Shown: positions 55,666-64,000 of the stretch, piece after piece
Numbering within the stretch: the first letter of the stretch is position 1
How the letters are laid out: each line of letters begins with the position of its first letter
Assembly: GCA_019096065.1 (NCBI GenBank)
Contig: JAGUCH010000004.1
Span: 4,960,001 to 5,024,000 of the forward strand
DNA from: Paracyclopina nana
Lineage: Eukaryota > Arthropoda > Copepoda > Cyclopoida > Cyclopettidae
Reading direction: 5' to 3'
Length of the DNA stretch: 64,000 bases
The notes under the pieces: model-generated
Told to the model about the DNA's origin: nothing
Database searches by the model: none
What the model saw: only the letters and a program-made list of their open reading frames with translations
Program-made: the position numbers and the translations under genes

Positions 55666-58227
55666 GCAAATCAGGATTCTAGGATCGCTGGACCTACTCT
55701 GGCTGAGGAAGTTACGAAAGTCAAGGAGCGATTGTTAAATCATCTTGGGATCAATGAGGACACTTTTCAAGGGTATTTATCCCAATGCACTCCGAATGGG
55801 AATAGCAGAGCTGAGTTACAAAGGTTTATACCACACGTTGCTTACCCTGAAGCACTAGAGTTTGTCACAGTAAATCAAGCACAAGTAGCAGCTGTATGGG
55901 ATAGGACTCAAATAGTACTTGTCCCTAGGGAGCCAATTAGACCTTTGGATGACCATATTAAGACAATCATCGGAACTATGCCCCTTAAGGACCCAGTAGG
56001 CCAAGTTGTAAATGTGGTTAAATACATCGATGCGCTAGACCCTATTTCATTAACAAGCACTACGTGTGCCTTGTTATGCATTTGCTTTGGCCTGGATGAG
56101 TTCCTAACTCGTATTGAGGAAAAGAAAACTACACAGCGGACGCAAGAAGTTGATGGTAGCTTCCTGACTAGTTCAATGCCAGGAACGCTTGAAATGGTTG
56201 CAACATTGATATCAAGGAATTGGCAAAAGATACGGACATTTGGAGATGGATTTGCTATTGTAGCGAGGCTTTACGGGCTACAAAGTGATTATTTCCTAAG
56301 GGAACCGCTTGACCTGAAACCACGGAAAAACCCCGGTCAGAGTGTACATTTTCCTAATAATGAGACGAGTAATGCTGCTCCCGATATGTCCTCGATAGCA
56401 AGCCCACCTGGGACTAACCATCATGAGTTCACTACAGGAGCTGACCTGGATGGCCAAAATAAGTCAGTCCTGACCTCGACCAAAATGAACCCTCGTGATT
56501 TACATAACTTGACTAATTCAATCACGCTTCCTCCAATGGAAGTTGTACATAGAATGGTACAAAAGATGTTGTCAGGAGGCCATTTGAATATTCAGGAATT
56601 GAACACGGTAAAAGCTTACTACACGAAAATGCATGATGCAAGCACGGCAAATAAAATTATTGCCTCTGCACAAATCACAGCTAAGCACATGGTTGGGGCT
56701 AAAGTAGAGTCTATTTTCAGTAAGAATTTAGAAAGAACCTTAAGCATAGTAGATGCTGCGACGAAGGAAAGAATGGTGCCGGAAACTGACGTCATCTATG
56801 ATGAGTCTGCTCCAATTTCAGAGAGGCTTAAGTTAATTAACACTGATGAGATTAAGGATGTGGAATCAGCCAGACGAGTAATCCTTCAGATGGTTGACCC
56901 AAACTTATCCTCAGGAAAGAAAATGATTGAGATGCAGAAGCTCTTTAGTGTACTTAGCACAAGGGACGAGTTTACTTCTCTCCAAAAGCAAATATTGGCA
57001 GAGGGCTACTTAAAGACTCCTGAGATAAGTGTAGCCGCTGGAGTATCAGCTGACACTTCTAGGAGCATTTATGATCCGACCACCATGAGAGGTTACATTG
57101 CTGTACCTACGAATGGCCATGTTAAGTATGCAAGCTCACAGTCAATGAAGGAGATTAGGCACAAATACACTAAAAAGTTTGACCTACATAGTTCCTCATT
57201 AACTGCTGAGAATATAATAAATTTCCTGGACTATATGGCAAACGAGGCTGGCAGACAGCATTGGTCTCATGCAGCCTTGTTAACAGCTATGTGTGAGGCT
57301 TCATCCCAGAACACTAGTGAGTATTTTAAGGGGATGGCTGGAGAAGGAAAAGATGGTATGGAACTGCTATGGCAAGATATCTTTAACTACACTCAGTTTG
57401 TGCGTAAAGAGGACCCATACTTCCTCATTCAGGAGATGATCCGGAAGCCTACTGAGTGCTTCACTGCCACACTTAAGTCAATTCTTCGACTACGAATGAA
57501 GATACATAGCACAACCATTGGAGATGGCGGAGATGCTCATGCAGTCTCTGAAGCCATCTCTGATGGTTTTGCACTCCTAGGACGTCATTGGCCTCAGAAT
57601 TACCAGTCGTTAGTAAACAAATACAACGACTATCTGCTGAGAGCGAATATACCTGCTAGGAGTTTGCACGCCTACAATATCATGATGAACCTAATTGGTA
57701 GTGACCTAGGTACTTATGTGCCAAGGGACCTGGATAGGGCCCATAAAGAGGAGAGGCTGCCAATGGTACCCAATATGCGTGCCAAACCTAGAATTGCTAT
57801 GGTTGAAGCTACTGAAGAAGAGGTGTTAGAAAGTGCTAGCACTATGTCGGCAGCCTCTGGCCGTAGTCAACGAAGTGCTAAAATAATAAATGAGCTACAA
57901 AGCGAGTTGGCCCGAGCAAATTTTGAATTGAGTAGGCAAGCTGTTGAAGTAGCTATGATGAAAGCTGAATCACCATCTGAGAAAATAAATAGGCTGGGAA
58001 AAACTTTTAACATAGATACATCTAAGTTGCCTGAAGGAAACCCTCTTCAGACTGGTGGGTGCTTATTCTGCAATCAATTGCATTACGCTACACAGTGTAC
58101 GAATTACCCGAACACAAATTTGACCTCGATTAGAAACGATGGCACATTGTGCCCATTGTGTAAAGGTTTGCACCTTGAGTTTAGGGGAGAACAGTGTTGG
58201 AAGACGCGACCTGCTCGTAAACAATAA
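55663..58227 (+). CDS. Gag-like protein of an LTR retrotransposon
   Basis: One intronless frame of 854 residues. The main body has no motif I recognise. A predicted coiled coil lies near 730-775. The C-terminus has two zinc-knuckle-like motifs: CLFCNQLHYATQC (800-812, C-x2-C-x3-H-x4-C) and CPLCKGLHLEFRGEQC (830-845, C-x2-C-x3-H-x7-C). Such knuckles bind the element's RNA. The length is large for a Gag of this kind. The TAA stop shares one base with the ATG of the next frame (TAATG), so Pol is in the -1 frame and may be made by termination-reinitiation rather than by frameshift. The frame has no damage, so the copy may be young. Confidence 0.85.
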   Translation: MANQDSRIAGPTLAEEVTKVKERLLNHLGINEDTFQGYLSQCTPNGNSRAELQRFIPHVAYPEALEFVTVNQAQVAAVWDRTQIVLVPREPIRPLDDHIKTIIGTMPLKDPVGQVVNVVKYIDALDPISLTSTTCALLCICFGLDEFLTRIEEKKTTQRTQEVDGSFLTSSMPGTLEMVATLISRNWQKIRTFGDGFAIVARLYGLQSDYFLREPLDLKPRKNPGQSVHFPNNETSNAAPDMSSIASPPGTNHHEFTTGADLDGQNKSVLTSTKMNPRDLHNLTNSITLPPMEVVHRMVQKMLSGGHLNIQELNTVKAYYTKMHDASTANKIIASAQITAKHMVGAKVESIFSKNLERTLSIVDAATKERMVPETDVIYDESAPISERLKLINTDEIKDVESARRVILQMVDPNLSSGKKMIEMQKLFSVLSTRDEFTSLQKQILAEGYLKTPEISVAAGVSADTSRSIYDPTTMRGYIAVPTNGHVKYASSQSMKEIRHKYTKKFDLHSSSLTAENIINFLDYMANEAGRQHWSHAALLTAMCEASSQNTSEYFKGMAGEGKDGMELLWQDIFNYTQFVRKEDPYFLIQEMIRKPTECFTATLKSILRLRMKIHSTTIGDGGDAHAVSEAISDGFALLGRHWPQNYQSLVNKYNDYLLRANIPARSLHAYNIMMNLIGSDLGTYVPRDLDRAHKEERLPMVPNMRAKPRIAMVEATEEEVLESASTMSAASGRSQRSAKIINELQSELARANFELSRQAVEVAMMKAESPSEKINRLGKTFNIDTSKLPEGNPLQTGGCLFCNQLHYATQCTNYPNTNLTSIRNDGTLCPLCKGLHLEFRGEQCWKTRPARKQ

Positions 58228-61200
58228 TGGGACCAAGTACAAAAACTCCCAATAAGAATGATAAAGATAGTTACATCTTGCCTTCATTTATGAGGGGAGA
58301 ATGTAACAAAGAAGTAGGACGAGCTTACTTTGATTATTTAAAGGAGCAATCTGTAAAAAATGCTGAAATTATGACTCGTGGAAGTGAGGACGAAAAGGCT
58401 CTGGTTCTTGCAATAAGGGGTAGAAAAAGTCGGTTTGTCCCTCATCATACTATGACTGTGATTGAGATTAGCATAATACTGTTTGCAATAACAATATGTC
58501 AATATTGCTTATTTGGTTGGAATTATTGGCCAATTACAGTAATCTGTAGTGGAGCAATAATAGCTTTATGGTACTACTTTGTAAAAGGTAGCACGAATGA
58601 TGAGCAAAAAACTTGTAGTAATGATGGTATCGTTACACATCTGGCCTCAGTAAATGCTAATGAAGCAGAGCTAGTAACACATTTTGAACCTTTACCGAAT
58701 CCGGAACTTGAAGATGACATGCTGAGTATATACTCATTAAAACTACATAATGTTTGTGAAAGGTATTTTATACCAGTGGAGATAACTGGAAAAATACGTT
58801 TGCATGCTTTATTTGACAGTGGAGCAATGGTGCAGATAATATCACGCACTCTTGTAAAACTAATCGAAGACAAAATTGGTTACACTCTACCTCGGGTCGA
58901 AACTAATTATGTAATTAAGAACTTTAATGGGGAAGAATTCCCAGGGAATGAAGCTGTCTCTATTCAAGTTGCGTTTGGAAATCGTGTCTTAATCAGACAG
59001 GCTGTTTTCCTTGTATCTGATTGCGATACACTATTAATGATAGGAAACTCGTTATTAGTGGACAATAATGTCCGGATGACTAGTAAAGATGGAAAGCACT
59101 TTATGGATTTCCCTGGAAAATCTAAACATAAGAAAATTCCACTCTTACTATCAAAAGAGGCTTTCTACCCAGTGGCAATAAATGAAGGGATCACTCTGCT
59201 CCCTGGAGAAGAAGTGACCACCATGGCTAGTTTACCTCATGATTTACCTGTCATCAGTAATGACATTCAAATAGATTCTGACTCTGACGAAGATGACGAA
59301 CTTGGTCGTACTCATCACCAGAAAAATGTTTATTCCGGATTGGTGGATAAGTACTTAAACTTTATGCCTAGTAACGAGTACCGCGGAGTGACCTCTGAGG
59401 GGGCACTTACTGCAGTCACTCGTAAAGGTACTTTCCCAGTAAATATAGGGAATAATACTGAGGATCCCATCTACTTAAATGCACATGCAGTGATTGGGCG
59501 AGCCAGGATTGTCAAGAAACAGAAATTTAGGAGTACGGTTGCAGCCCATGTGGCTAACATTAGTTTAAAGGCCCTGGAGCATGAAATGGAGTCATGTTAC
59601 TGCAATCATTTAGATTCGCACGTAATTGTGCAGTTTACTGATATAAATGGTCTTTCCTTTACTGATATGCATGTTTTCAATGCCTATGAGCCGTTAAGGG
59701 GAAGCCATAAGCCCTTAATTAGTAGAAAAGGAAATTACGTGTTCATCTCATCTAACCAAAGTGATGGTTACGAGGAGATAACTGATGTAATAATTAGCAA
59801 ATTTATGAAACGAGAGAAATGGGATGAATTACCGTGGGCTGTTATTGTCCCAGGACATAAACTTTTGTCTGGCGAACAAAAGCGCATTGTAATAAAGATG
59901 AATATGCTGGTGGATAAACTTAAAGTAGTATGGCTAAAATATAAGTATATTTGCCCACCATGTATGACCATTGCCTTGTGTCCTATTGAATCCTACCTCA
60001 CTGGGATGGATAGGGTCATAATAACTATGATGATACATGAGTATGAGAATTACCCACTTGCTTATCAAAGAAACGAACTAGATAAGTATTTTGAACTAAA
60101 TGTCCTTGGAGCTCATGGTATCATGTTTAAGTTATCCAACAATGTTGAGTTAATATTCCATGTCCCTAGCGAACATGCAGAGAATGTTGGCTACTTAACC
60201 TCACTTATGTACATAATAATTGGTCAATTACGGTACCAAAATGTGGCCGACGACGTGTGGATTAGAACACTTATGGATGGTGACGTACATGTAGGTGACC
60301 CACTATGTATGGCAACCACCGCTGCATTGCTAGTGTTGTCTGGGTTACAAATGTACCCTGATGACCTTACCAAAGAGGATATAAAGACAAAATTTGGTAA
60401 ATTCATGCCATTTGTACTTGAACCACCGGGTTGCTCATGCAAACCTTGCTTGGCAAAGGACTTGGGCATCAAAGTGCCACTTAAAAGTTTCACTACTATA
60501 TATGAAGGTCCTATTGTCGATACCAGTGTCAGACAAACAGTTCTGAAGAGTCCGTCTGAACTAGATCTTGTATCAGCTAGCCTGGAGCTTTCTAAGGATG
60601 AGAGAAATAACCAAAAACTATATCATGAGGTTTATAATCTCCTTTTGAAATTTCCAAGTGAATTTGACCCTCTCCGTGTTTTGAATGGAGTGGCAGGGTA
60701 CACATTCCCATTAAAACCGGAAACGATCTTGAACATGGATTTGGAACACATTCCGGATGAAGTTAGGGAGGACTTTAGGGACCTCTTATTGGAATATAAG
60801 ACTATCTTCTCAGAAGATCCTAGATCTTATAGGCTATGGAATGTTGAACCGATGAAATTCCAGCTAAAGGATGATAAACCGTTGGTGCCAAAAGTATTTA
60901 ACATGTCGGAGTATGAAACTACCCAGGTTGACCGTAAAATAGCTTTAATGCTGTCATCTGGATTAATTGAGATTGTGGATAAGTCACTTAATAGGTACTC
61001 GGCCTGCCCTTGTTTCTTGACTTCAAGGCCAAATGATGAAAAGCTGCCTATGAAGCAACGCAAGCCTCGGCTACTAGTTGACTTAACATCTTTTAATAAA
61101 AATCTGATATTTACGACTTCGGAGCACATAGTGCCGCCTATCCCTACCTTGTTAGGGATGTTATCTAATTCATGTTTGATGTCATCTTTCGATGTAACAT

Positions 61201-64000
61201 CCGGATACGATAACCTACCTGTGGACTCTGATAGTGCTGATATGTGCTGCTTTGCAGTAACGTCCCCTCGCAGTATATATAGATCAGTCTTTTTGAAAAG
61301 TAAGTCATGCCTACAAGGGATCGCCATTGCTCCGAGAATGTTCGCAGAGCTCCTCCAACAGGCCCTTAACCCTGAGATATTGCCCTTTACATGTGTATAT
61401 GTAGACGATTTGGTCGTGGCCTGTAAGAACCCTGGCAAGCCTAGGCCTGCTACGTTGGATGATTACACACGACATTTAGGTGATTTGAGGAAGTTGTTTC
61501 AAAGCCTCAAGGACTTAAATGCCCTATTACAAATTAAAAAGACCCAATTAGGTGTTAAAGAAGCTACAGTCTTAGGGCACCTAATATCTATTGATGAAAA
61601 TGGGATTATGACTATGCGAATGCCCGATAAATTCAGGTCCGCATTTGATAATTTCCCTATGCCAACAACCAAGAAACAGCTGCAAAAGTTTATTGGGATG
61701 ACAAACTGGTTAAGCCAGTATTGCCCTAATATGGCTACATACACAGCTCCACTGCTTGATGTATTACAGACAGCACAAGGAAAAACAGGAAAGTTCACCT
61801 TCACTGCTTTCCAAGAAAAATGTTTCTATAAAGTAATAGACGAGATTAAAACAGGTATGTCGCTGGCATTGCCACGTTTTAAAGAAGGTTATTTAGTGGT
61901 TGATTCTGGGGTAATAAGTACCTCGGCATTATTAATGGAGGTAAATGAGGATGGTAAAGCTGTGTGTGTTGGTGCACACAGCGCACGCTTTCCTCTATCG
62001 GTTTGCCTCTCATACCACTCATTTCAACGTGAAGCATTAGGAGTTTTAACAATGATAAATCATTTTAAAAGCATACTATTCGCCTATGAGCGGTTGGTAA
62101 TAGTTACTGATTGCTTATCTATCGCTAGCGTACTTGCTAGTTCATTTACTGGCAAAGATGCGTTTACCCATAGACTAGCAGCTCGTATATATTCCTTACC
62201 AGTTGCATGGAAACTGAGAGCGGTACCTCGCACAGAGGTAGAAGTAGTAGATGTATTACTAAATAAATACCATCAAACACCAGATGGTGAAACTGTATTT
62301 TATGCGCCCTACTCTATTGCGGGACAGATTACGAAGGATATTTATTCAAATAAATACCCTCTGCCCGATGCGATCAAAGATAAGGTGCTTACAACACAGG
62401 AATTACTTACACACGTGTATGATACACTTGTGAATTCTGGAACTATGAGTAAGACTCTACTCCAGAAAAGGTTGCATTGCTTGAATGATAAATGGGTAGA
62501 TATGATCGGCACGAAACCTCCATTTATACATGACGACACGTCAACCTTACTTCATGCGAAACATGATGATGAGGAATTCCTTGAGGAAGAGATACTTTCA
62601 AAAATATCTCACTCATTTCATGGTGAAGCTGATTTTGATTCACCAGTAAATCATATAGAAAATAACTTAAGAGTAGATACTGTGACTGTTAAACGGCGAA
62701 TATCGCCACATTTACCAGGAATTACACGCAACCTACTCATTAAGTTGCAACAAAATTGTGAAGAGACACAAAAAATAATAAATTTAATTATGCTTTCGCC
62801 TCCGGAGAAAGTACCACTAGATGTTGCAGTAAAATATCGTGTCCTTGACGGTGCCTTGTTGGTCATTCGCAAGAATGTAAAGTTACCTTTTAGTGTTGCG
62901 ACCAATACGAAAGTGTATATGAGTATGCCCAACTGTGTGTATCTAATGGCATGTATTCATTTGTTACATAACCATTTGGGGAGTAAAAAGACCAATACTC
63001 TTTTTACCCAATCTATGTATTCAACTTACTCAGCCAGAATCAGTCGTATTATTATCGGTGCGTGCATGCATTGTGCTTTATACCGCCAAGCTAATACTAG
63101 GTTTGTTGGGAAGGGGCGTTTCCGCATCCCGACTCAACCATGGGAATTGGTAATGATTGATTTGGCCAAGTTCGATGAAACTTTAGTTAAAGGGTCATCT
63201 GCAAAAGACCTGTTAGTATTTGTCGATGTTTATTCTAAGATGATAATTGCTAAGCCACTATTGGATGCTAAATATAAGCAGGTAGCAAATGCTATGGAAG
63301 AAGTAATCTCCTTGTTTGGGGTGCCCAAAACATTACTCGCAGATAATGGTGCCCAGTTAACGACTAATAAGGCCCTTCAACGCCTTGTTGATCGTTATAA
63401 AATTAAGGAGTTATGTCATTATCGAACTTTATCGCCATACAAGCATTCGAACGCTTATGCTGAAAATGCTATTAGAATAATAAGGAGCGCGTTAGTCTTA
63501 AACTCAAACTCATACAATATGAAGTTATGTGATGTGTTTAAGACTTCTATTTATGCACTAAATAATCGCCCTCTCACTTATTTGGCATATACTGATGATA
63601 AAGGGGTGAAGATCACCCCCACACCTTTTTCGTTATTTTTCGATAAAATGCCGTCCTATCACTTAGGACGGGATGTGTTTGAAATACTTAGTGAAAGCGA
63701 GGACAAAATTCATAAAGCTGAATGGCGTCAACGCATGCGCGAATATGATCTTGAAGAACAGTTCCATTTAGAAAAAATGAAGGCTACTGAAAGGCCTTCC
63801 TTTAAGCCAGAGATTGGATCATTAGTGTTAGTAATAAAACATCCAATAAATAAACAACGGTATAAATTTATGGATGATTTATTTGAAGTTATTGACATTG
63901 GACAGCATTCGACTGTGACTGTAAAGCCCTACCTTTATGATGGGCTTACTCGTGAAGTAAGCTTAGATCATGTTAAGTTATATCGATTCCATGAACTATA
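58227..64000 (+). CDS. Pol polyprotein of a Ty3/Gypsy-like element, cut by window end
   Basis: Open without a stop from the ATG at 58227 to the window end (1924 codons read). Order: two strongly hydrophobic helices (about 78-96 and 101-119, a membrane hairpin); aspartic protease with DSGA (D197); a long spacer; reverse transcriptase with YVDD (1058-1061) and a Gypsy-like LGHLIS...FIGMTNWLSQYCPN; RNase H with VVDSG and TDCLS; integrase with an H-H-C-C zinc site (about 1576-1616) and the catalytic triad D1645, D1706, E1746, with 39 residues between the last two rather than the usual 35. The order RT-RH-IN is that of Ty3/Gypsy, but the sequence is divergent. A hydrophobic hairpin before the protease is not usual for this class. 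The 3' end, any third frame and the 3' LTR lie outside the window. Confidence 0.9.
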   Translation, partial: MGPSTKTPNKNDKDSYILPSFMRGECNKEVGRAYFDYLKEQSVKNAEIMTRGSEDEKALVLAIRGRKSRFVPHHTMTVIEISIILFAITICQYCLFGWNYWPITVICSGAIIALWYYFVKGSTNDEQKTCSNDGIVTHLASVNANEAELVTHFEPLPNPELEDDMLSIYSLKLHNVCERYFIPVEITGKIRLHALFDSGAMVQIISRTLVKLIEDKIGYTLPRVETNYVIKNFNGEEFPGNEAVSIQVAFGNRVLIRQAVFLVSDCDTLLMIGNSLLVDNNVRMTSKDGKHFMDFPGKSKHKKIPLLLSKEAFYPVAINEGITLLPGEEVTTMASLPHDLPVISNDIQIDSDSDEDDELGRTHHQKNVYSGLVDKYLNFMPSNEYRGVTSEGALTAVTRKGTFPVNIGNNTEDPIYLNAHAVIGRARIVKKQKFRSTVAAHVANISLKALEHEMESCYCNHLDSHVIVQFTDINGLSFTDMHVFNAYEPLRGSHKPLISRKGNYVFISSNQSDGYEEITDVIISKFMKREKWDELPWAVIVPGHKLLSGEQKRIVIKMNMLVDKLKVVWLKYKYICPPCMTIALCPIESYLTGMDRVIITMMIHEYENYPLAYQRNELDKYFELNVLGAHGIMFKLSNNVELIFHVPSEHAENVGYLTSLMYIIIGQLRYQNVADDVWIRTLMDGDVHVGDPLCMATTAALLVLSGLQMYPDDLTKEDIKTKFGKFMPFVLEPPGCSCKPCLAKDLGIKVPLKSFTTIYEGPIVDTSVRQTVLKSPSELDLVSASLELSKDERNNQKLYHEVYNLLLKFPSEFDPLRVLNGVAGYTFPLKPETILNMDLEHIPDEVREDFRDLLLEYKTIFSEDPRSYRLWNVEPMKFQLKDDKPLVPKVFNMSEYETTQVDRKIALMLSSGLIEIVDKSLNRYSACPCFLTSRPNDEKLPMKQRKPRLLVDLTSFNKNLIFTTSEHIVPPIPTLLGMLSNSCLMSSFDVTSGYDNLPVDSDSADMCCFAVTSPRSIYRSVFLKSKSCLQGIAIAPRMFAELLQQALNPEILPFTCVYVDDLVVACKNPGKPRPATLDDYTRHLGDLRKLFQSLKDLNALLQIKKTQLGVKEATVLGHLISIDENGIMTMRMPDKFRSAFDNFPMPTTKKQLQKFIGMTNWLSQYCPNMATYTAPLLDVLQTAQGKTGKFTFTAFQEKCFYKVIDEIKTGMSLALPRFKEGYLVVDSGVISTSALLMEVNEDGKAVCVGAHSARFPLSVCLSYHSFQREALGVLTMINHFKSILFAYERLVIVTDCLSIASVLASSFTGKDAFTHRLAARIYSLPVAWKLRAVPRTEVEVVDVLLNKYHQTPDGETVFYAPYSIAGQITKDIYSNKYPLPDAIKDKVLTTQELLTHVYDTLVNSGTMSKTLLQKRLHCLNDKWVDMIGTKPPFIHDDTSTLLHAKHDDEEFLEEEILSKISHSFHGEADFDSPVNHIENNLRVDTVTVKRRISPHLPGITRNLLIKLQQNCEETQKIINLIMLSPPEKVPLDVAVKYRVLDGALLVIRKNVKLPFSVATNTKVYMSMPNCVYLMACIHLLHNHLGSKKTNTLFTQSMYSTYSARISRIIIGACMHCALYRQANTRFVGKGRFRIPTQPWELVMIDLAKFDETLVKGSSAKDLLVFVDVYSKMIIAKPLLDAKYKQVANAMEEVISLFGVPKTLLADNGAQLTTNKALQRLVDRYKIKELCHYRTLSPYKHSNAYAENAIRIIRSALVLNSNSYNMKLCDVFKTSIYALNNRPLTYLAYTDDKGVKITPTPFSLFFDKMPSYHLGRDVFEILSESEDKIHKAEWRQRMREYDLEEQFHLEKMKATERPSFKPEIGSLVLVIKHPINKQRYKFMDDLFEVIDIGQHSTVTVKPYLYDGLTREVSLDHVKLYRFHEL

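Noticed and set aside
1..64000. CRISPR arrays, bacterial operons or viral genome segments
   Set aside because: All genes have spliceosomal introns or belong to a retrotransposon; the direct repeats seen are transposon arms, not spaced CRISPR repeats.

Overview
The window is nuclear DNA of a bilaterian animal. Its genes are split by short GT-AG introns, mostly 50-90 bp, and encode clearly animal products: a Musashi RNA-binding protein, NEK8 kinase, a tetraspanin, a SIAH-like ubiquitin ligase, an M12B metzincin and a class A peptide-type GPCR. Short introns, tightly packed same-strand genes and many small DNA transposons suggest an invertebrate with a fairly compact genome. A small crustacean or similar protostome is my guess, but the sequence does not settle the phylum. 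All gene models were built by joining exons by hand at splice sites and checking that reading phase is kept.

Layout. 0.3-0.8 kb: a hAT-type MITE. 0.9-5.1 kb (-): GPCR. 6.9-7.8 kb (-): four-TM protein. 7.8-14.8 kb: gene-poor with foldback repeats, plus a small saposin-like secreted protein (11.8-12.4, -). 14.8-15.1 kb (+): small secreted LNR protein. 15.5-20.1 kb (-): tetraspanin, Rab32-like GTPase and NEK8 head-to-tail; the last two are 9 bp apart. 23.4-25.7 kb (+): SIAH-like ligase. 27.1-27.4 kb (+): small membrane protein. 27.9-28.7 kb: two MITEs. 28.9-35.8 kb (+): two CDKN3-like phosphatase/EF-hand paralogs flanking a secreted M12B protease with LNR repeats. 35.9-39.9 kb (-): valyl-tRNA synthetase, convergent with the second phosphatase. 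41.0-42.4 kb (+): Musashi. 43.3-50.7 kb (-): a predicted 1748-residue protein joining a BPI/LBP-like secreted region to a region with about 15 membrane segments. 51.6-53.0 kb: a hAT MITE and a foldback transposon. 53.5-64.0 kb: the 5' part of a large LTR retrotransposon (Gag, then Pol running off the window end).

The most unusual items are the BPI-multi-TM gene, the Pol with an N-terminal membrane hairpin, the Rab32-like/NEK8 pair that looks dicistronic, the phosphatase/EF-hand pair around an LNR metalloprotease, and the foldback element whose arms are tandem 15-bp units. ValRS carries an apparent 2-base shift in an otherwise intact gene.
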